Below are positions 1-6,075 of a DNA stretch of 7,225 nt, in pieces. Both the position numbers and the translations under genes were made by a program. Origin of the DNA: Bacteroidota bacterium. Lineage in GTDB: Bacteria; Bacteroidota; Bacteroidia; M30B66. Position 1 is the first letter of the stretch. Each line of letters starts with the position of its first letter. The stretch spans positions 1-7,225 of the forward strand of contig JAGQVC010000080.1 in NCBI GenBank assembly GCA_020438185.1, given 5' to 3'. Under the pieces are notes generated by a model. That model was not told the origin of the DNA, did no database searches, and was given only the letters and a program-made list of their open reading frames with translations.

Positions 1-1
1 G

Positions 2-253
2 GACGAGGAAGGTAAAGTTTCTATGGTTTGGCCTATGTATCTTAAAAATCGAAGTCAAGATCTTCCTCCAAGATATCATGATGCAGGGATGTTTTATTGG
101 CTTAAACCTAACAAGTTTATGAAAACCGAATTGATCTTCAGCGAGAATTCATTTGGATATGAAGTTTCTGGCCTCGAATGTCACGACATTGACTCAATTA
201 TTGATTGGGGAATAGCGGAACTTAAATTCCAGAGATTACAGAATAAATCATGA
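2..253 (+). CDS. pseF: Pseudaminic acid cytidylyltransferase, C-terminal 83 residues (5' truncated by window)
   Basis: An open frame enters from the left edge and ends at a TGA. PseF (EC 2.7.7.81) transfers CMP from CTP to pseudaminic acid in the cytoplasm, giving the donor used by glycosyltransferases. The visible part has the block NRSQDLPPRYHDAGMFYW, which matches the conserved SQDLP-x-x-YHDAG-x-FYW region of the PseF/NeuA-like cytidylyltransferases. It also has a C-terminal DIDSIIDWGIAELKF, the usual DIDT-x-EDW-x-x-AE-x-K ending of this family. The N-terminal nucleotide-binding motif lies outside the window and cannot be checked. The stop overlaps the ATG of pseC by 4 bases (ATGA), so the two are probably translationally coupled. 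A CMP-legionaminate or CMP-sialate synthetase is less likely, because the HDAG-x-FYW block and the pseC neighbour both point to pseudaminic acid. Confidence 0.85.
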   Translation, partial: DEEGKVSMVWPMYLKNRSQDLPPRYHDAGMFYWLKPNKFMKTELIFSENSFGYEVSGLECHDIDSIIDWGIAELKFQRLQNKS

Positions 254-1413
254 GTTCATTTCATATTCCTTATGGTCGTCAGAATATTACCGACGAAGAT
301 ATTAAAGCTGTAAATGAGGTTCTTCAGGGGGATTTTTTAACCCAGGGACCAAAAATCGCTGAACTTGAAAAGGCGTTTGCGGCTTATACGGGTTCCAGAT
401 ATGCGGTGGCGGTGTCGAATGGAACGGCAGCTTTGCATTTATGTGCCATGGCGCTTGACTACAACGAAAGCTCCAGGGTCATCACTTCCCCGATTACGTT
501 TGCAGCATCTGCCAATTGTGTTCGTTATTGTGGCGGGGAGGTCTGGTTTGCTGATATTGATCCGGACACCTATACACTTAGTGTAGAGGCAACGCGCCAT
601 TTGCTTGCTTCAAAACCGGCAGGGTTTTTCAGTGGAATTATTCCGGTTGATTTTGCAGGGTTGCCTGTTGATCTGGAGGCATTCCGGAAACTTGCCGATG
701 AATATGGATGCAGTATTATTGAGGATGCCTGTCACGCCCCGGGTGGAAGTTTTATAAATTCGGCCGGTAAATCAGTTTCTTGCGGAAACGGAGATTACGC
801 AGAGCTCGCAATATTCTCCTTTCATCCTGTAAAGCATATTGCAGCCGGCGAAGGCGGCATGATTACTACAAATGATGAGAGTCTTTACAGGAAGCTACTT
901 GTACTCCGTACACATGGTATCACTAAAGACGAAAATTTGCTTATAGATAATCATGGTGGATGGTATTACGAAATGCAGGAACTGGGATACAATTACCGGA
1001 TTACTGATTTTCAGGCTGCGCTTGCGCTGAGCCAGCTCGATCGTGCTGACGAAGGCATCCGCCGCAGGCGTGAAATTGCTGCGCGATATGATGAGGCTTT
1101 TAAAAACAGCAATATTGTAACGCCATATGTGCCCGAAACAGCCCATCATGCCTGGCATCTTTATGTAATACAGGTTGCTGATAGAAAAGGTTTGTATGAC
1201 CACCTGAGATCAAAAGGCATATTTGCGCAGGTTCATTACATTCCTGTCCACACGATGCCATACTATCGTAACCTCGGTTACAAAAAGGGTGATTATCCTA
1301 TAGCTGAAGCTTATTACGAGCGATGTTTAAGTTTGCCGATGTTCCCTACACTTACAACTGAAGAACAGGGATTTGTTATCCAGGAGGTTTTGGCATTCCA
1401 GAATGCCGGATAG
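250..1413 (+). CDS. pseC: UDP-4-amino-4,6-dideoxy-N-acetyl-beta-L-altrosamine transaminase
   Basis: The 387-residue product is a DegT/DnrJ/EryC1-type, PLP-dependent sugar aminotransferase of normal family length. PseC (EC 2.6.1.92) transfers an amino group from glutamate to C4 of the 4-keto sugar nucleotide made by PseB, the second step of pseudaminic acid synthesis. Visible motifs are the SNGTAALH phosphate-binding segment (about residues 56-63), IIEDACHA with the cofactor-contacting Asp at 159, and FSFHPVKHIAAGEGG with the PLP lysine at 195. FSFHPVK followed by a GEGG stretch is characteristic of the PseC branch of this superfamily. The C-terminal part contains QVHYIPVH and LSLPMFPTLT, also typical of these aminotransferases. 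The ATG overlaps the upstream pseF stop, and the pseH-like gene starts 11 bases after this gene ends. No Shine-Dalgarno sequence is visible. A transaminase for another UDP-4-keto sugar (for example PglE or LegC type) is possible, but context argues against it. Confidence 0.92.
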   Translation: MSSFHIPYGRQNITDEDIKAVNEVLQGDFLTQGPKIAELEKAFAAYTGSRYAVAVSNGTAALHLCAMALDYNESSRVITSPITFAASANCVRYCGGEVWFADIDPDTYTLSVEATRHLLASKPAGFFSGIIPVDFAGLPVDLEAFRKLADEYGCSIIEDACHAPGGSFINSAGKSVSCGNGDYAELAIFSFHPVKHIAAGEGGMITTNDESLYRKLLVLRTHGITKDENLLIDNHGGWYYEMQELGYNYRITDFQAALALSQLDRADEGIRRRREIAARYDEAFKNSNIVTPYVPETAHHAWHLYVIQVADRKGLYDHLRSKGIFAQVHYIPVHTMPYYRNLGYKKGDYPIAEAYYERCLSLPMFPTLTTEEQGFVIQEVLAFQNAG

Positions 1414-1424
1414 ATATTAAGTTA

Positions 1425-1901
1425 ATGAGCGAAGCAAAAGTAGATTTAGTTTTAAGACCGGTTGAAGCCGGTGACGAGCAATTCCTTCTGGATTGGGCCA
1501 ATCAGGCTGAAGTCAGGAATAATGCAATCAATCCGGAACAAATCTCCGCTTCAGCGCATCACATCTGGTTCGGCCGTCGATTAACTGACCCGGAAACCTT
1601 TATTTATATTGCTTTATTTGGAAATAAGCCTCTTGGGCAAATTCGGTTTGAGCTGCACGAAGGCTGTTTTGAAATCGATTATTCGGTTGATGCCGGATCT
1701 CGTGGAATGGGAATCGGAGCCTTTTTGCTGAAAGAAGGCATAAATAAGTTAAGAAAGGGAGGTGTGAAAGGCACAGTAGCCGGTTTGGTAAAGCCATCTA
1801 ATTTCGCTTCAATTAGGGCTTTCCGCAAAGCAGGGTTCAGTGAAGCAGGAACAGAGTTCAGACAAAATACTGAACTAATCCGCTTTGAATTTCAGCTCTG
1901 A
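1425..1901 (+). CDS. pseH: GNAT-family N-acetyltransferase, probable PseH
   Basis: The 158-residue GNAT protein probably uses acetyl-CoA to acetylate the 4-amine that PseC creates (EC 2.3.1.202), giving UDP-2,4-diacetamido-2,4,6-trideoxy-altrose. The N-terminal pattern LRPVEAGDEQFLLDWANQ followed by EVRNNA (residues 10-34) is the usual opening of PseH-like and related sugar-nucleotide acetyltransferases. The acetyl-CoA pyrophosphate loop is SRGMGIGAFLL (residues 92-102), matching Arg/Gln-x-x-Gly-x-Gly. The later KPSNFASIRAFRKAGF segment (about residues 123-138) is the conserved Asn...Ala/Ser...F-x-K-x-GF motif B of GNATs. Length fits PseH. The 11-base gap after pseC implies one operon. The separate UDP-sugar hydrolase PseG, which normally follows this step, is not seen in the window. 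The fold assignment is firm; the exact substrate comes from context. Confidence 0.8.
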   Translation: MSEAKVDLVLRPVEAGDEQFLLDWANQAEVRNNAINPEQISASAHHIWFGRRLTDPETFIYIALFGNKPLGQIRFELHEGCFEIDYSVDAGSRGMGIGAFLLKEGINKLRKGGVKGTVAGLVKPSNFASIRAFRKAGFSEAGTEFRQNTELIRFEFQL

Positions 1902-2615
1902 CTAAATATCAAATTTCCGCAATTTCTCCTGCATTACCTCGGGAAGCACGTCTCTATCGGTTAGATATGCTTTTTCACAAATGGTTTTGTAAGTACTCCA
2001 TTTCAGGGAGTCGATGCAGTAATACCAGATATCTTCCTGCAATTCAATAAATTCCAGTTTATTCAGCAGCTCTTCATTAATTTCTTTCTTTTCAATCATG
2101 GTACAGCCCGAATCGTCAGCAATCATGATAGAATCTTCGAACAATTCGCGGCGTTTTGCAACTGCTTCCTCAATTTCGGGGGTTAAAACCACCGGTTTAT
2201 TAGTGCAGCCAAGCGGGGTAATTCCAGTGCACCATACAGGATAGCCCTCTTTACGCAATGTGTGGGCATCGCGCATGAGACCGTTAACAACCAGACCTTC
2301 CATTTCCTTGTACAGAATGAAATATTTGGAGACGATGTCGCCAAAAGCAGCTTTGTTGTTGCAGTTGAAGGTGTCGACAAACAAAATTCCCCCTTCTCTC
2401 AATTTTTCGCCTTGCTCGTGAATTGGCCAGTTTGATTCGCTGTGACCATAAATATATTGTACGCGACCAACCACAAATTTCCCGGTGCAAACCGGAGAAA
2501 TACCATCTATTACTCCTTTTTTACCCAGGGCATCTGCAACTTCCACAGTTGAAATTCTGTTTTTACGGATAGTCTGTATGATTCGGTTGTAAAGATTATT
2601 CATGTCCTGATTCAT
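1902..2615 (-). CDS. RraA-family protein (aldolase-like / HMG-aldolase fold)
   Basis: The 237-residue product belongs to the RraA/demethylmenaquinone-methyltransferase-like family. Characterised enzymes of this family are metal-dependent pyruvate aldolases (4-hydroxy-4-methyl-2-oxoglutarate aldolase, also oxaloacetate decarboxylase); another member is the RNase E inhibitor RraA. Visible marks are STVEVADAL (residues 22-30, the usual ST-x-x-v-x-DAL start), FGDIVSK with Gly92, VVNGLMRDAHTL with the substrate/metal Arg115-Asp116 pair, YPVWCTGITP (residues 125-134), and IADDSG (165-170), the ADDxG segment. It is longer than E. coli RraA (about 160 residues), with an additional C-terminal helix-rich stretch from about residue 176 ending in acidic and aromatic segments. 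It is the last gene of the four-gene minus operon, and its ATG overlaps the ATP-grasp stop by 4 bases. The family is clear, but the substrate is unknown. An RNase E role is unlikely in this setting. Confidence 0.82.
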   Translation of the reverse strand: MNQDMNNLYNRIIQTIRKNRISTVEVADALGKKGVIDGISPVCTGKFVVGRVQYIYGHSESNWPIHEQGEKLREGGILFVDTFNCNNKAAFGDIVSKYFILYKEMEGLVVNGLMRDAHTLRKEGYPVWCTGITPLGCTNKPVVLTPEIEEAVAKRRELFEDSIMIADDSGCTMIEKKEINEELLNKLEFIELQEDIWYYCIDSLKWSTYKTICEKAYLTDRDVLPEVMQEKLRKFDI

Positions 2616-3805
2616 GATTCGGCGTATTGAATGGTTATTTGGTTAAAAATCTGCTCTGCTTTCTTTCTCACATCGCTTTCATGAGTTGCAATGATGAATC
2701 CGTGCCGATTTCCATCGTTTGAAATAGGTGAAATCCGGTGACCTTTTTGAATCAGAAGCCTGTATTTCAGCACCTGAGGATCCTGATCAAGCTGATCCAG
2801 TCCGAGAATGTCCAACACATGTCCGGGGTCAAACTTAAAAAATTTAAGAATAACCTGATTCGCTTTTACCTGTCCCGGCATTGCATAAGGAGCATTTCCT
2901 GAGGCATCATTTACCAGAGCTTTCAGGACATCGACGCCGGAGACAGCCGGAACTATTATTTCGGAAGTGTAAACTCCTCCTCCGCGGTTTGCTGACTCAA
3001 CCAGGTAAATATCGTTGCTGCCATCTTCAATAATATACTCACTGTGTATCATACCGAAGCTGTATCCCAGAGCGGATGCCACTTTTTCGTTGTTGCGCAT
3101 GGCTGCATTATATACATCTTCCGGCATATCGCCGGGATATTTTATATCAACGGCAACCCGGGTTGTATTGCTCACATGTGTTTTTCTTGCAAGCGAAAGT
3201 GATCTCGGAACACCATCGAAGATGTATCCGTCAACTGTAATCTCGTAGCCTTTGATTAACTGTTCAACCATAACCATTCTGGAATGGCTGTTGGCGAATG
3301 CCTGAAACCAGGCATCGGCCAGTTCGGCCTCTGAATTAGCAACACCAACTCCGAATGATCCTCGGTTATCGGCTGGTTTCAAAATAACCGGATAGCCAAT
3401 TTCCCGCGCAGCTGTTTTTCCTTCTTCAGAGCTTAACGTCATTCTGAAATCCGGAATCAGAACGCCGCCTGCTTTTGCTTTTTCGCGTTGAAGCCATTTG
3501 TTGGCCGAAATCTGAGCTGTATTGATTCGGGGACCCGGCAAATTGTATTTTTCAGCAACCATTGCCTGGGCAACATGCGAATAATCGCATTGGTCGCTAA
3601 CAACCATTTCAGGTTGCACTTCAGCCGCAAAGTCTAGAATTTTCTGAAGGTCAAGTAAATCTGTTACAAGAACTTTTTTGTATTCATCGTGGCGATAGCC
3701 AAGCGAATTGTAATGAACAGCATACACTTCGGCACCTGAAATCTGGAAGCAGGAATCAATCAGAGGTTCCTGTTCCCAACCAATATTGATAATTAGAATA
3801 CGCAC
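2612..3805 (-). CDS. ATP-grasp family carboxylate-amine (or related) ligase
   Basis: The 397-residue protein has an ATP-grasp core of the carbamoyl-phosphate-synthase/biotin-carboxylase/amino-acid-ligase type. Such enzymes activate a carboxylate as an acyl phosphate and pass it to an amine, thiol or other nucleophile. Residues 1-95 form a Rossmann-like pre-ATP-grasp domain starting MRILIINIGW. NKWLQRE with Lys103 opens the ATP-grasp fold. YPVILKPADNRGSFGVGV carries Lys143 and the glycine-rich loop at about 146-155. EQLIKGYEITVDG (181-193) follows the adenine-binding linker. YLVESANRGGG supplies the Mg ligands Glu270 and Asn273, with Arg274 beside them. The C-terminal part, with GHRISPISNDGNRHGF around 355-370, resembles the lid/C-terminal domain of such ligases. 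The start is GTG: no in-frame ATG lies between the preceding in-frame stop and this codon, and the next Met is residue 67. It sits 11 bases after the NeuB-like gene. The acyl donor and acceptor cannot be read from sequence. Confidence 0.85.
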   Translation of the reverse strand: MRILIINIGWEQEPLIDSCFQISGAEVYAVHYNSLGYRHDEYKKVLVTDLLDLQKILDFAAEVQPEMVVSDQCDYSHVAQAMVAEKYNLPGPRINTAQISANKWLQREKAKAGGVLIPDFRMTLSSEEGKTAAREIGYPVILKPADNRGSFGVGVANSEAELADAWFQAFANSHSRMVMVEQLIKGYEITVDGYIFDGVPRSLSLARKTHVSNTTRVAVDIKYPGDMPEDVYNAAMRNNEKVASALGYSFGMIHSEYIIEDGSNDIYLVESANRGGGVYTSEIIVPAVSGVDVLKALVNDASGNAPYAMPGQVKANQVILKFFKFDPGHVLDILGLDQLDQDPQVLKYRLLIQKGHRISPISNDGNRHGFIIATHESDVRKKAEQIFNQITIQYAES

Positions 3806-3816
3806 TTTAAAGCAAT

Positions 3817-4833
3817 TTAGAACTCAATGTTTTGTGGATTAATCAGGCCTGGTTGCAGGTCAGTAAGCGCGGTTACTTTGTTCCCTGCATTAAAGAAATC
3901 GCGGGCATCAACCCCTTCGGGGTAACGTAAAAAATCAACATCAGCAAAGCCAATTTGGGCTCCTTTGCTCACTGAGTTTTTCAATATCAGGCGATACAAA
4001 ATCCTTTGTTTAAAGGCAGCTTCTTCGGGTTGAATGTCGCTTCTTTCGCGGAAAACCATTGCTTTTTCTGTTTTGCGGATTTCTGAAATATAATTTTTCA
4101 TTTCGTCCGGTTCCAGTGCAAAGGGTGCATCCGGAGTGGGAAGCCTCCTGCTTAATGTAAAGTGTTTTTCAAGTACGGTTGCACCAAGTGCTACCGCGGC
4201 AATTGCTCCTGTTGAGTCTTCGGTATGATCAGAGAACCCGATTTGCACACCATATCTTTCGCGGTATTGATTGATGATTGGAAGATTTAGTCTGTCGTAA
4301 GGTGCCGGATAAATACTGTTGCAATGCAGAATAATTATTTGATCGTTCCCTTCTTCACGGAAAATTTCCATAACCCGGTCAAGCGCATCCTGATTAACGA
4401 GCCCTGTAGAAAGAATTACAGGTTTTTGAAGAGCTGCAACTTTTCTTACGATTTGCGGAAAAGTACCTATCTGAGCAGAAGCCAGTTTGTAGAGCTTAAC
4501 ACCGGTTTGCTCAAGAATATCAACAGATTTGAGATACGTTGGTGCTGAAAAGAAATCAACGCCTTTTTGATTGCAGTAATCCATCAGTGGCTGGTGCCAT
4601 TCTTCCGGAAGGTCAATCTGACGGTGCAGTTCGGTAATTTCAGCCGAAGGCTTGTGATACAACTCATTGAGTTGGAGCGATTGAAATTTAACAGCATCTG
4701 CACCACATTCTACAGCGGCATCAATGTGAGCGAATGCAATTTCGATATCACGTGTGTGATTGGAACCGATTTCGGCAATTATATATGTGTGACCGGCGCC
4801 AATTTGTTTGTTTCCGATTTGAATGGTTTTCAA
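3817..4833 (-). CDS. NeuB-family nonulosonic acid synthase with C-terminal SAF (antifreeze-like) domain
   Basis: The 338-residue protein has the standard NeuB/PseI/LegI layout: a TIM barrel (about residues 15-260) and a C-terminal SAF domain (about 275-338). These enzymes condense PEP with a six-carbon sugar to a nine-carbon 3-deoxy-2-ulosonate. Seen are IIAEIGSNH (Glu21), GADAVKFQ (Lys49, Gln51), ILSTG, HCNSIYPAPYD, GFSDHTED (His203) and LEKHFTLSR (His224). The two histidines are 21 residues apart, the same spacing as the metal ligands His215/His236 of Neisseria NeuB. FLRYPEG (Arg303) matches the SAF arginine that reaches into the partner's active site. The segment KLASAQ has Gln121 where NeuB (SGE) and PseI (SFE) carry Glu, which is unusual. 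The start is TTG: upstream in frame there is only a stop and no ATG. TTGA overlaps the aminotransferase stop. It may be the locus PseI or a synthase for another sugar. Confidence 0.87.
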   Translation of the reverse strand: MKTIQIGNKQIGAGHTYIIAEIGSNHTRDIEIAFAHIDAAVECGADAVKFQSLQLNELYHKPSAEITELHRQIDLPEEWHQPLMDYCNQKGVDFFSAPTYLKSVDILEQTGVKLYKLASAQIGTFPQIVRKVAALQKPVILSTGLVNQDALDRVMEIFREEGNDQIIILHCNSIYPAPYDRLNLPIINQYRERYGVQIGFSDHTEDSTGAIAAVALGATVLEKHFTLSRRLPTPDAPFALEPDEMKNYISEIRKTEKAMVFRERSDIQPEEAAFKQRILYRLILKNSVSKGAQIGFADVDFLRYPEGVDARDFFNAGNKVTALTDLQPGLINPQNIEF

Positions 4834-5933
4834 GGCTTGTACTGATTAATGAAAGATTTAAGAAGAAGCAGTGCTTTAGTTAGTTTTTCCCGGTCGAGAG
4901 AAATTGAAATACGAACCCAGGAATCGAAACCTTTACCGTACGCACTGCCGGGAACTATTGCAACGAATGCATTTTCAAGCAATTCGGATGAAAACTTTTC
5001 GGCATCTGATATTCCGTAAATTGAAAGATCAACAAAGAAATAGAAGCCACCCTGAGGCGTGAATGCGCTCCATTCGGGAAAAATCTTTAATGTCTCTTTC
5101 AGATTTTCGGCGTAATAATCACGGAATGTCTGCACTTCGGGAAGCGCGTTTTCGAATTCCAGGGCCAGGTATTGACTAATTGCAGGAGTGCAGGTTGCCG
5201 TATTCTGATTTAGTGCCGACAAATTTCGCATCAGAGCGGTGTCACGGGAAAGCAGAAATCCAATCCGGAACCCTGTCATAGCATGCGATTTTGAAAGTCC
5301 GGCGCAGCGAACCAGCTTGCTGTAATTATCAATGGTTTGCATTGAAGGCGTTTCACCGGAATAGATATACCGGTCATAAATTTCATCCGAAATAATCCAG
5401 GCATTCTGTTTTTCCGCCTGCAGGCGGATGAATTCAAGTTCTTCAACAGAAAACAGGCGACCATCGGGATTATTTGGGTTGCAAACCAGAATAATATCAA
5501 AGCGGGTATTTGCCACCTGTTCTTTCCAGTCGGGCAGTTTCAGGTTAACTGAAACCGGCGTTTTTCCACAAATAGATATGATGGTTTCATATCCAAGCCA
5601 GGCCGGCTCGAGCACAAGTACATGCTGTGCTTCAATAACAGTCATTAAATAGAACAGCCCTTGCTTGAGCCCGGGAACTACAATGACTTGCGAAGCCTCA
5701 TAATTGCCATAATGGTCGGCAACCAGTTTTCTAAGTTCCGGAATACCGTCACCTGAAGTATAATGCGAGTAAGCCTGCGGCAGATGATTCATTTTTTCCC
5801 GAATATTTACCGGAGGGGAGAAATGGGTGTCACCAATACTTAGTGTGAAAACTTCCTTTCCTTGTCTGCTTAATTCAGATGCCCGGCGCGTAATTTCCAT
5901 TGAAGCTGAAAGGGGAATCTGAATTGCGGACAT
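4830..5933 (-). CDS. PLP-dependent class I/II aminotransferase (aspartate aminotransferase fold)
   Basis: The 367-residue product, starting MSAIQIPLSA, is a fold-type I, AspC-like aminotransferase. Motifs run in the family order: SIGDTHFSPP (32-41), HYTSGDGIPELR (58-69), CNPNNPDG with the cofactor Asn155, ISDEIYD with Asp183 and Tyr186, GLSKSHAMTGFRIGF with the PLP Schiff-base Lys215 and phosphate-binding Arg223, and WVRISIS with Arg341. Arg341 corresponds to the arginine (Arg386 in pig AAT) that holds the substrate alpha-carboxylate. The enzyme therefore likely works on an alpha-keto/alpha-amino acid and not on a sugar nucleotide. The frame stays open upstream to 6299, but that extension is low-complexity, runs antisense to the deacetylase gene and precedes the family N terminus, so the ATG at 5931-5933 is chosen. 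It is the first gene of the minus operon, and its stop overlaps the NeuB-like start. Donor and acceptor are unknown. Confidence 0.88.
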   Translation of the reverse strand: MSAIQIPLSASMEITRRASELSRQGKEVFTLSIGDTHFSPPVNIREKMNHLPQAYSHYTSGDGIPELRKLVADHYGNYEASQVIVVPGLKQGLFYLMTVIEAQHVLVLEPAWLGYETIISICGKTPVSVNLKLPDWKEQVANTRFDIILVCNPNNPDGRLFSVEELEFIRLQAEKQNAWIISDEIYDRYIYSGETPSMQTIDNYSKLVRCAGLSKSHAMTGFRIGFLLSRDTALMRNLSALNQNTATCTPAISQYLALEFENALPEVQTFRDYYAENLKETLKIFPEWSAFTPQGGFYFFVDLSIYGISDAEKFSSELLENAFVAIVPGSAYGKGFDSWVRISISLDREKLTKALLLLKSFINQYKP

Positions 5934-6075
5934 CTGTTGAATTTTGCGGTAAAGATAGAATTTAAGGCAGAAAAGAAATGTAAAGGTTCTGCGTAGTTTC
6001 AAGTTCAGGATTTTCTTTTTCTTTTCTTTGCATGCACAAAAAACTGACAAGGGCAGCGTACCTGAAGCGAACGAT
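5934..6075. promoter_or_regulatory. Divergent intergenic region between the aminotransferase operon and the deacetylase gene
   Basis: This 142-base AT-rich region separates two genes transcribed away from each other, so promoters for both must lie here or inside the flanking genes. It contains a run of 19 pyrimidines (6011-6029) on the plus strand. No clear inverted repeat typical of an operator and no riboswitch-like structure was seen by eye. Confidence 0.5.
5950..5978 (-). promoter_or_regulatory. Possible Bacteroidota-type promoter for the minus-strand operon
   Basis: Read on the minus strand, TATCTTTA (5950-5957) matches the Bacteroidota -7 consensus TAnnTTTG except for the last base. 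TTTC (5975-5978) lies 17 bases upstream and resembles the -33 TTTG element with one mismatch. A start site just downstream would leave a leader of only about 10 bases before the ATG at 5933. This is a pattern match by eye in AT-rich DNA and is weak. Confidence 0.25.

Noticed and set aside
895..1203. Minus-strand 102-codon open frame inside pseC
   Set aside because: It is wholly antisense to a well-conserved aminotransferase domain and has no recognisable features.
1890..1925. Possible bidirectional terminator at the pseH/rraA junction
   Set aside because: Short AT-rich self-complementary bits exist, but there is no stable GC stem and no T-run on either strand.
1902..2615. Naming the RraA-like protein as the regulator of RNase E activity or a menaquinone methyltransferase
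   Set aside because: The protein is much longer than E. coli RraA, sits in a glycan operon and keeps the aldolase Arg-Asp pair; the methyltransferase label is a known historical misannotation of the family.
2612..3805. Biotin carboxylase or carbamoyl-phosphate synthase
   Set aside because: The ATP-grasp core is similar, but the protein is a single 397-residue unit with no partner subunit genes or biotin carrier nearby, so a generic ligase is the safer call.
4567..4845. Plus-strand 92-codon open frame opposite the NeuB-like N terminus
   Set aside because: It lies antisense to the conserved barrel motifs of the synthase and is a shadow frame.
6028..6075. Alternative TTG start for the PIG-L gene adding 16 residues
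   Set aside because: The added residues do not look like part of the fold, the TTG sits at the end of the pyrimidine tract, and an ATG lies at the usual distance before AHPDDE. It is not fully excluded.
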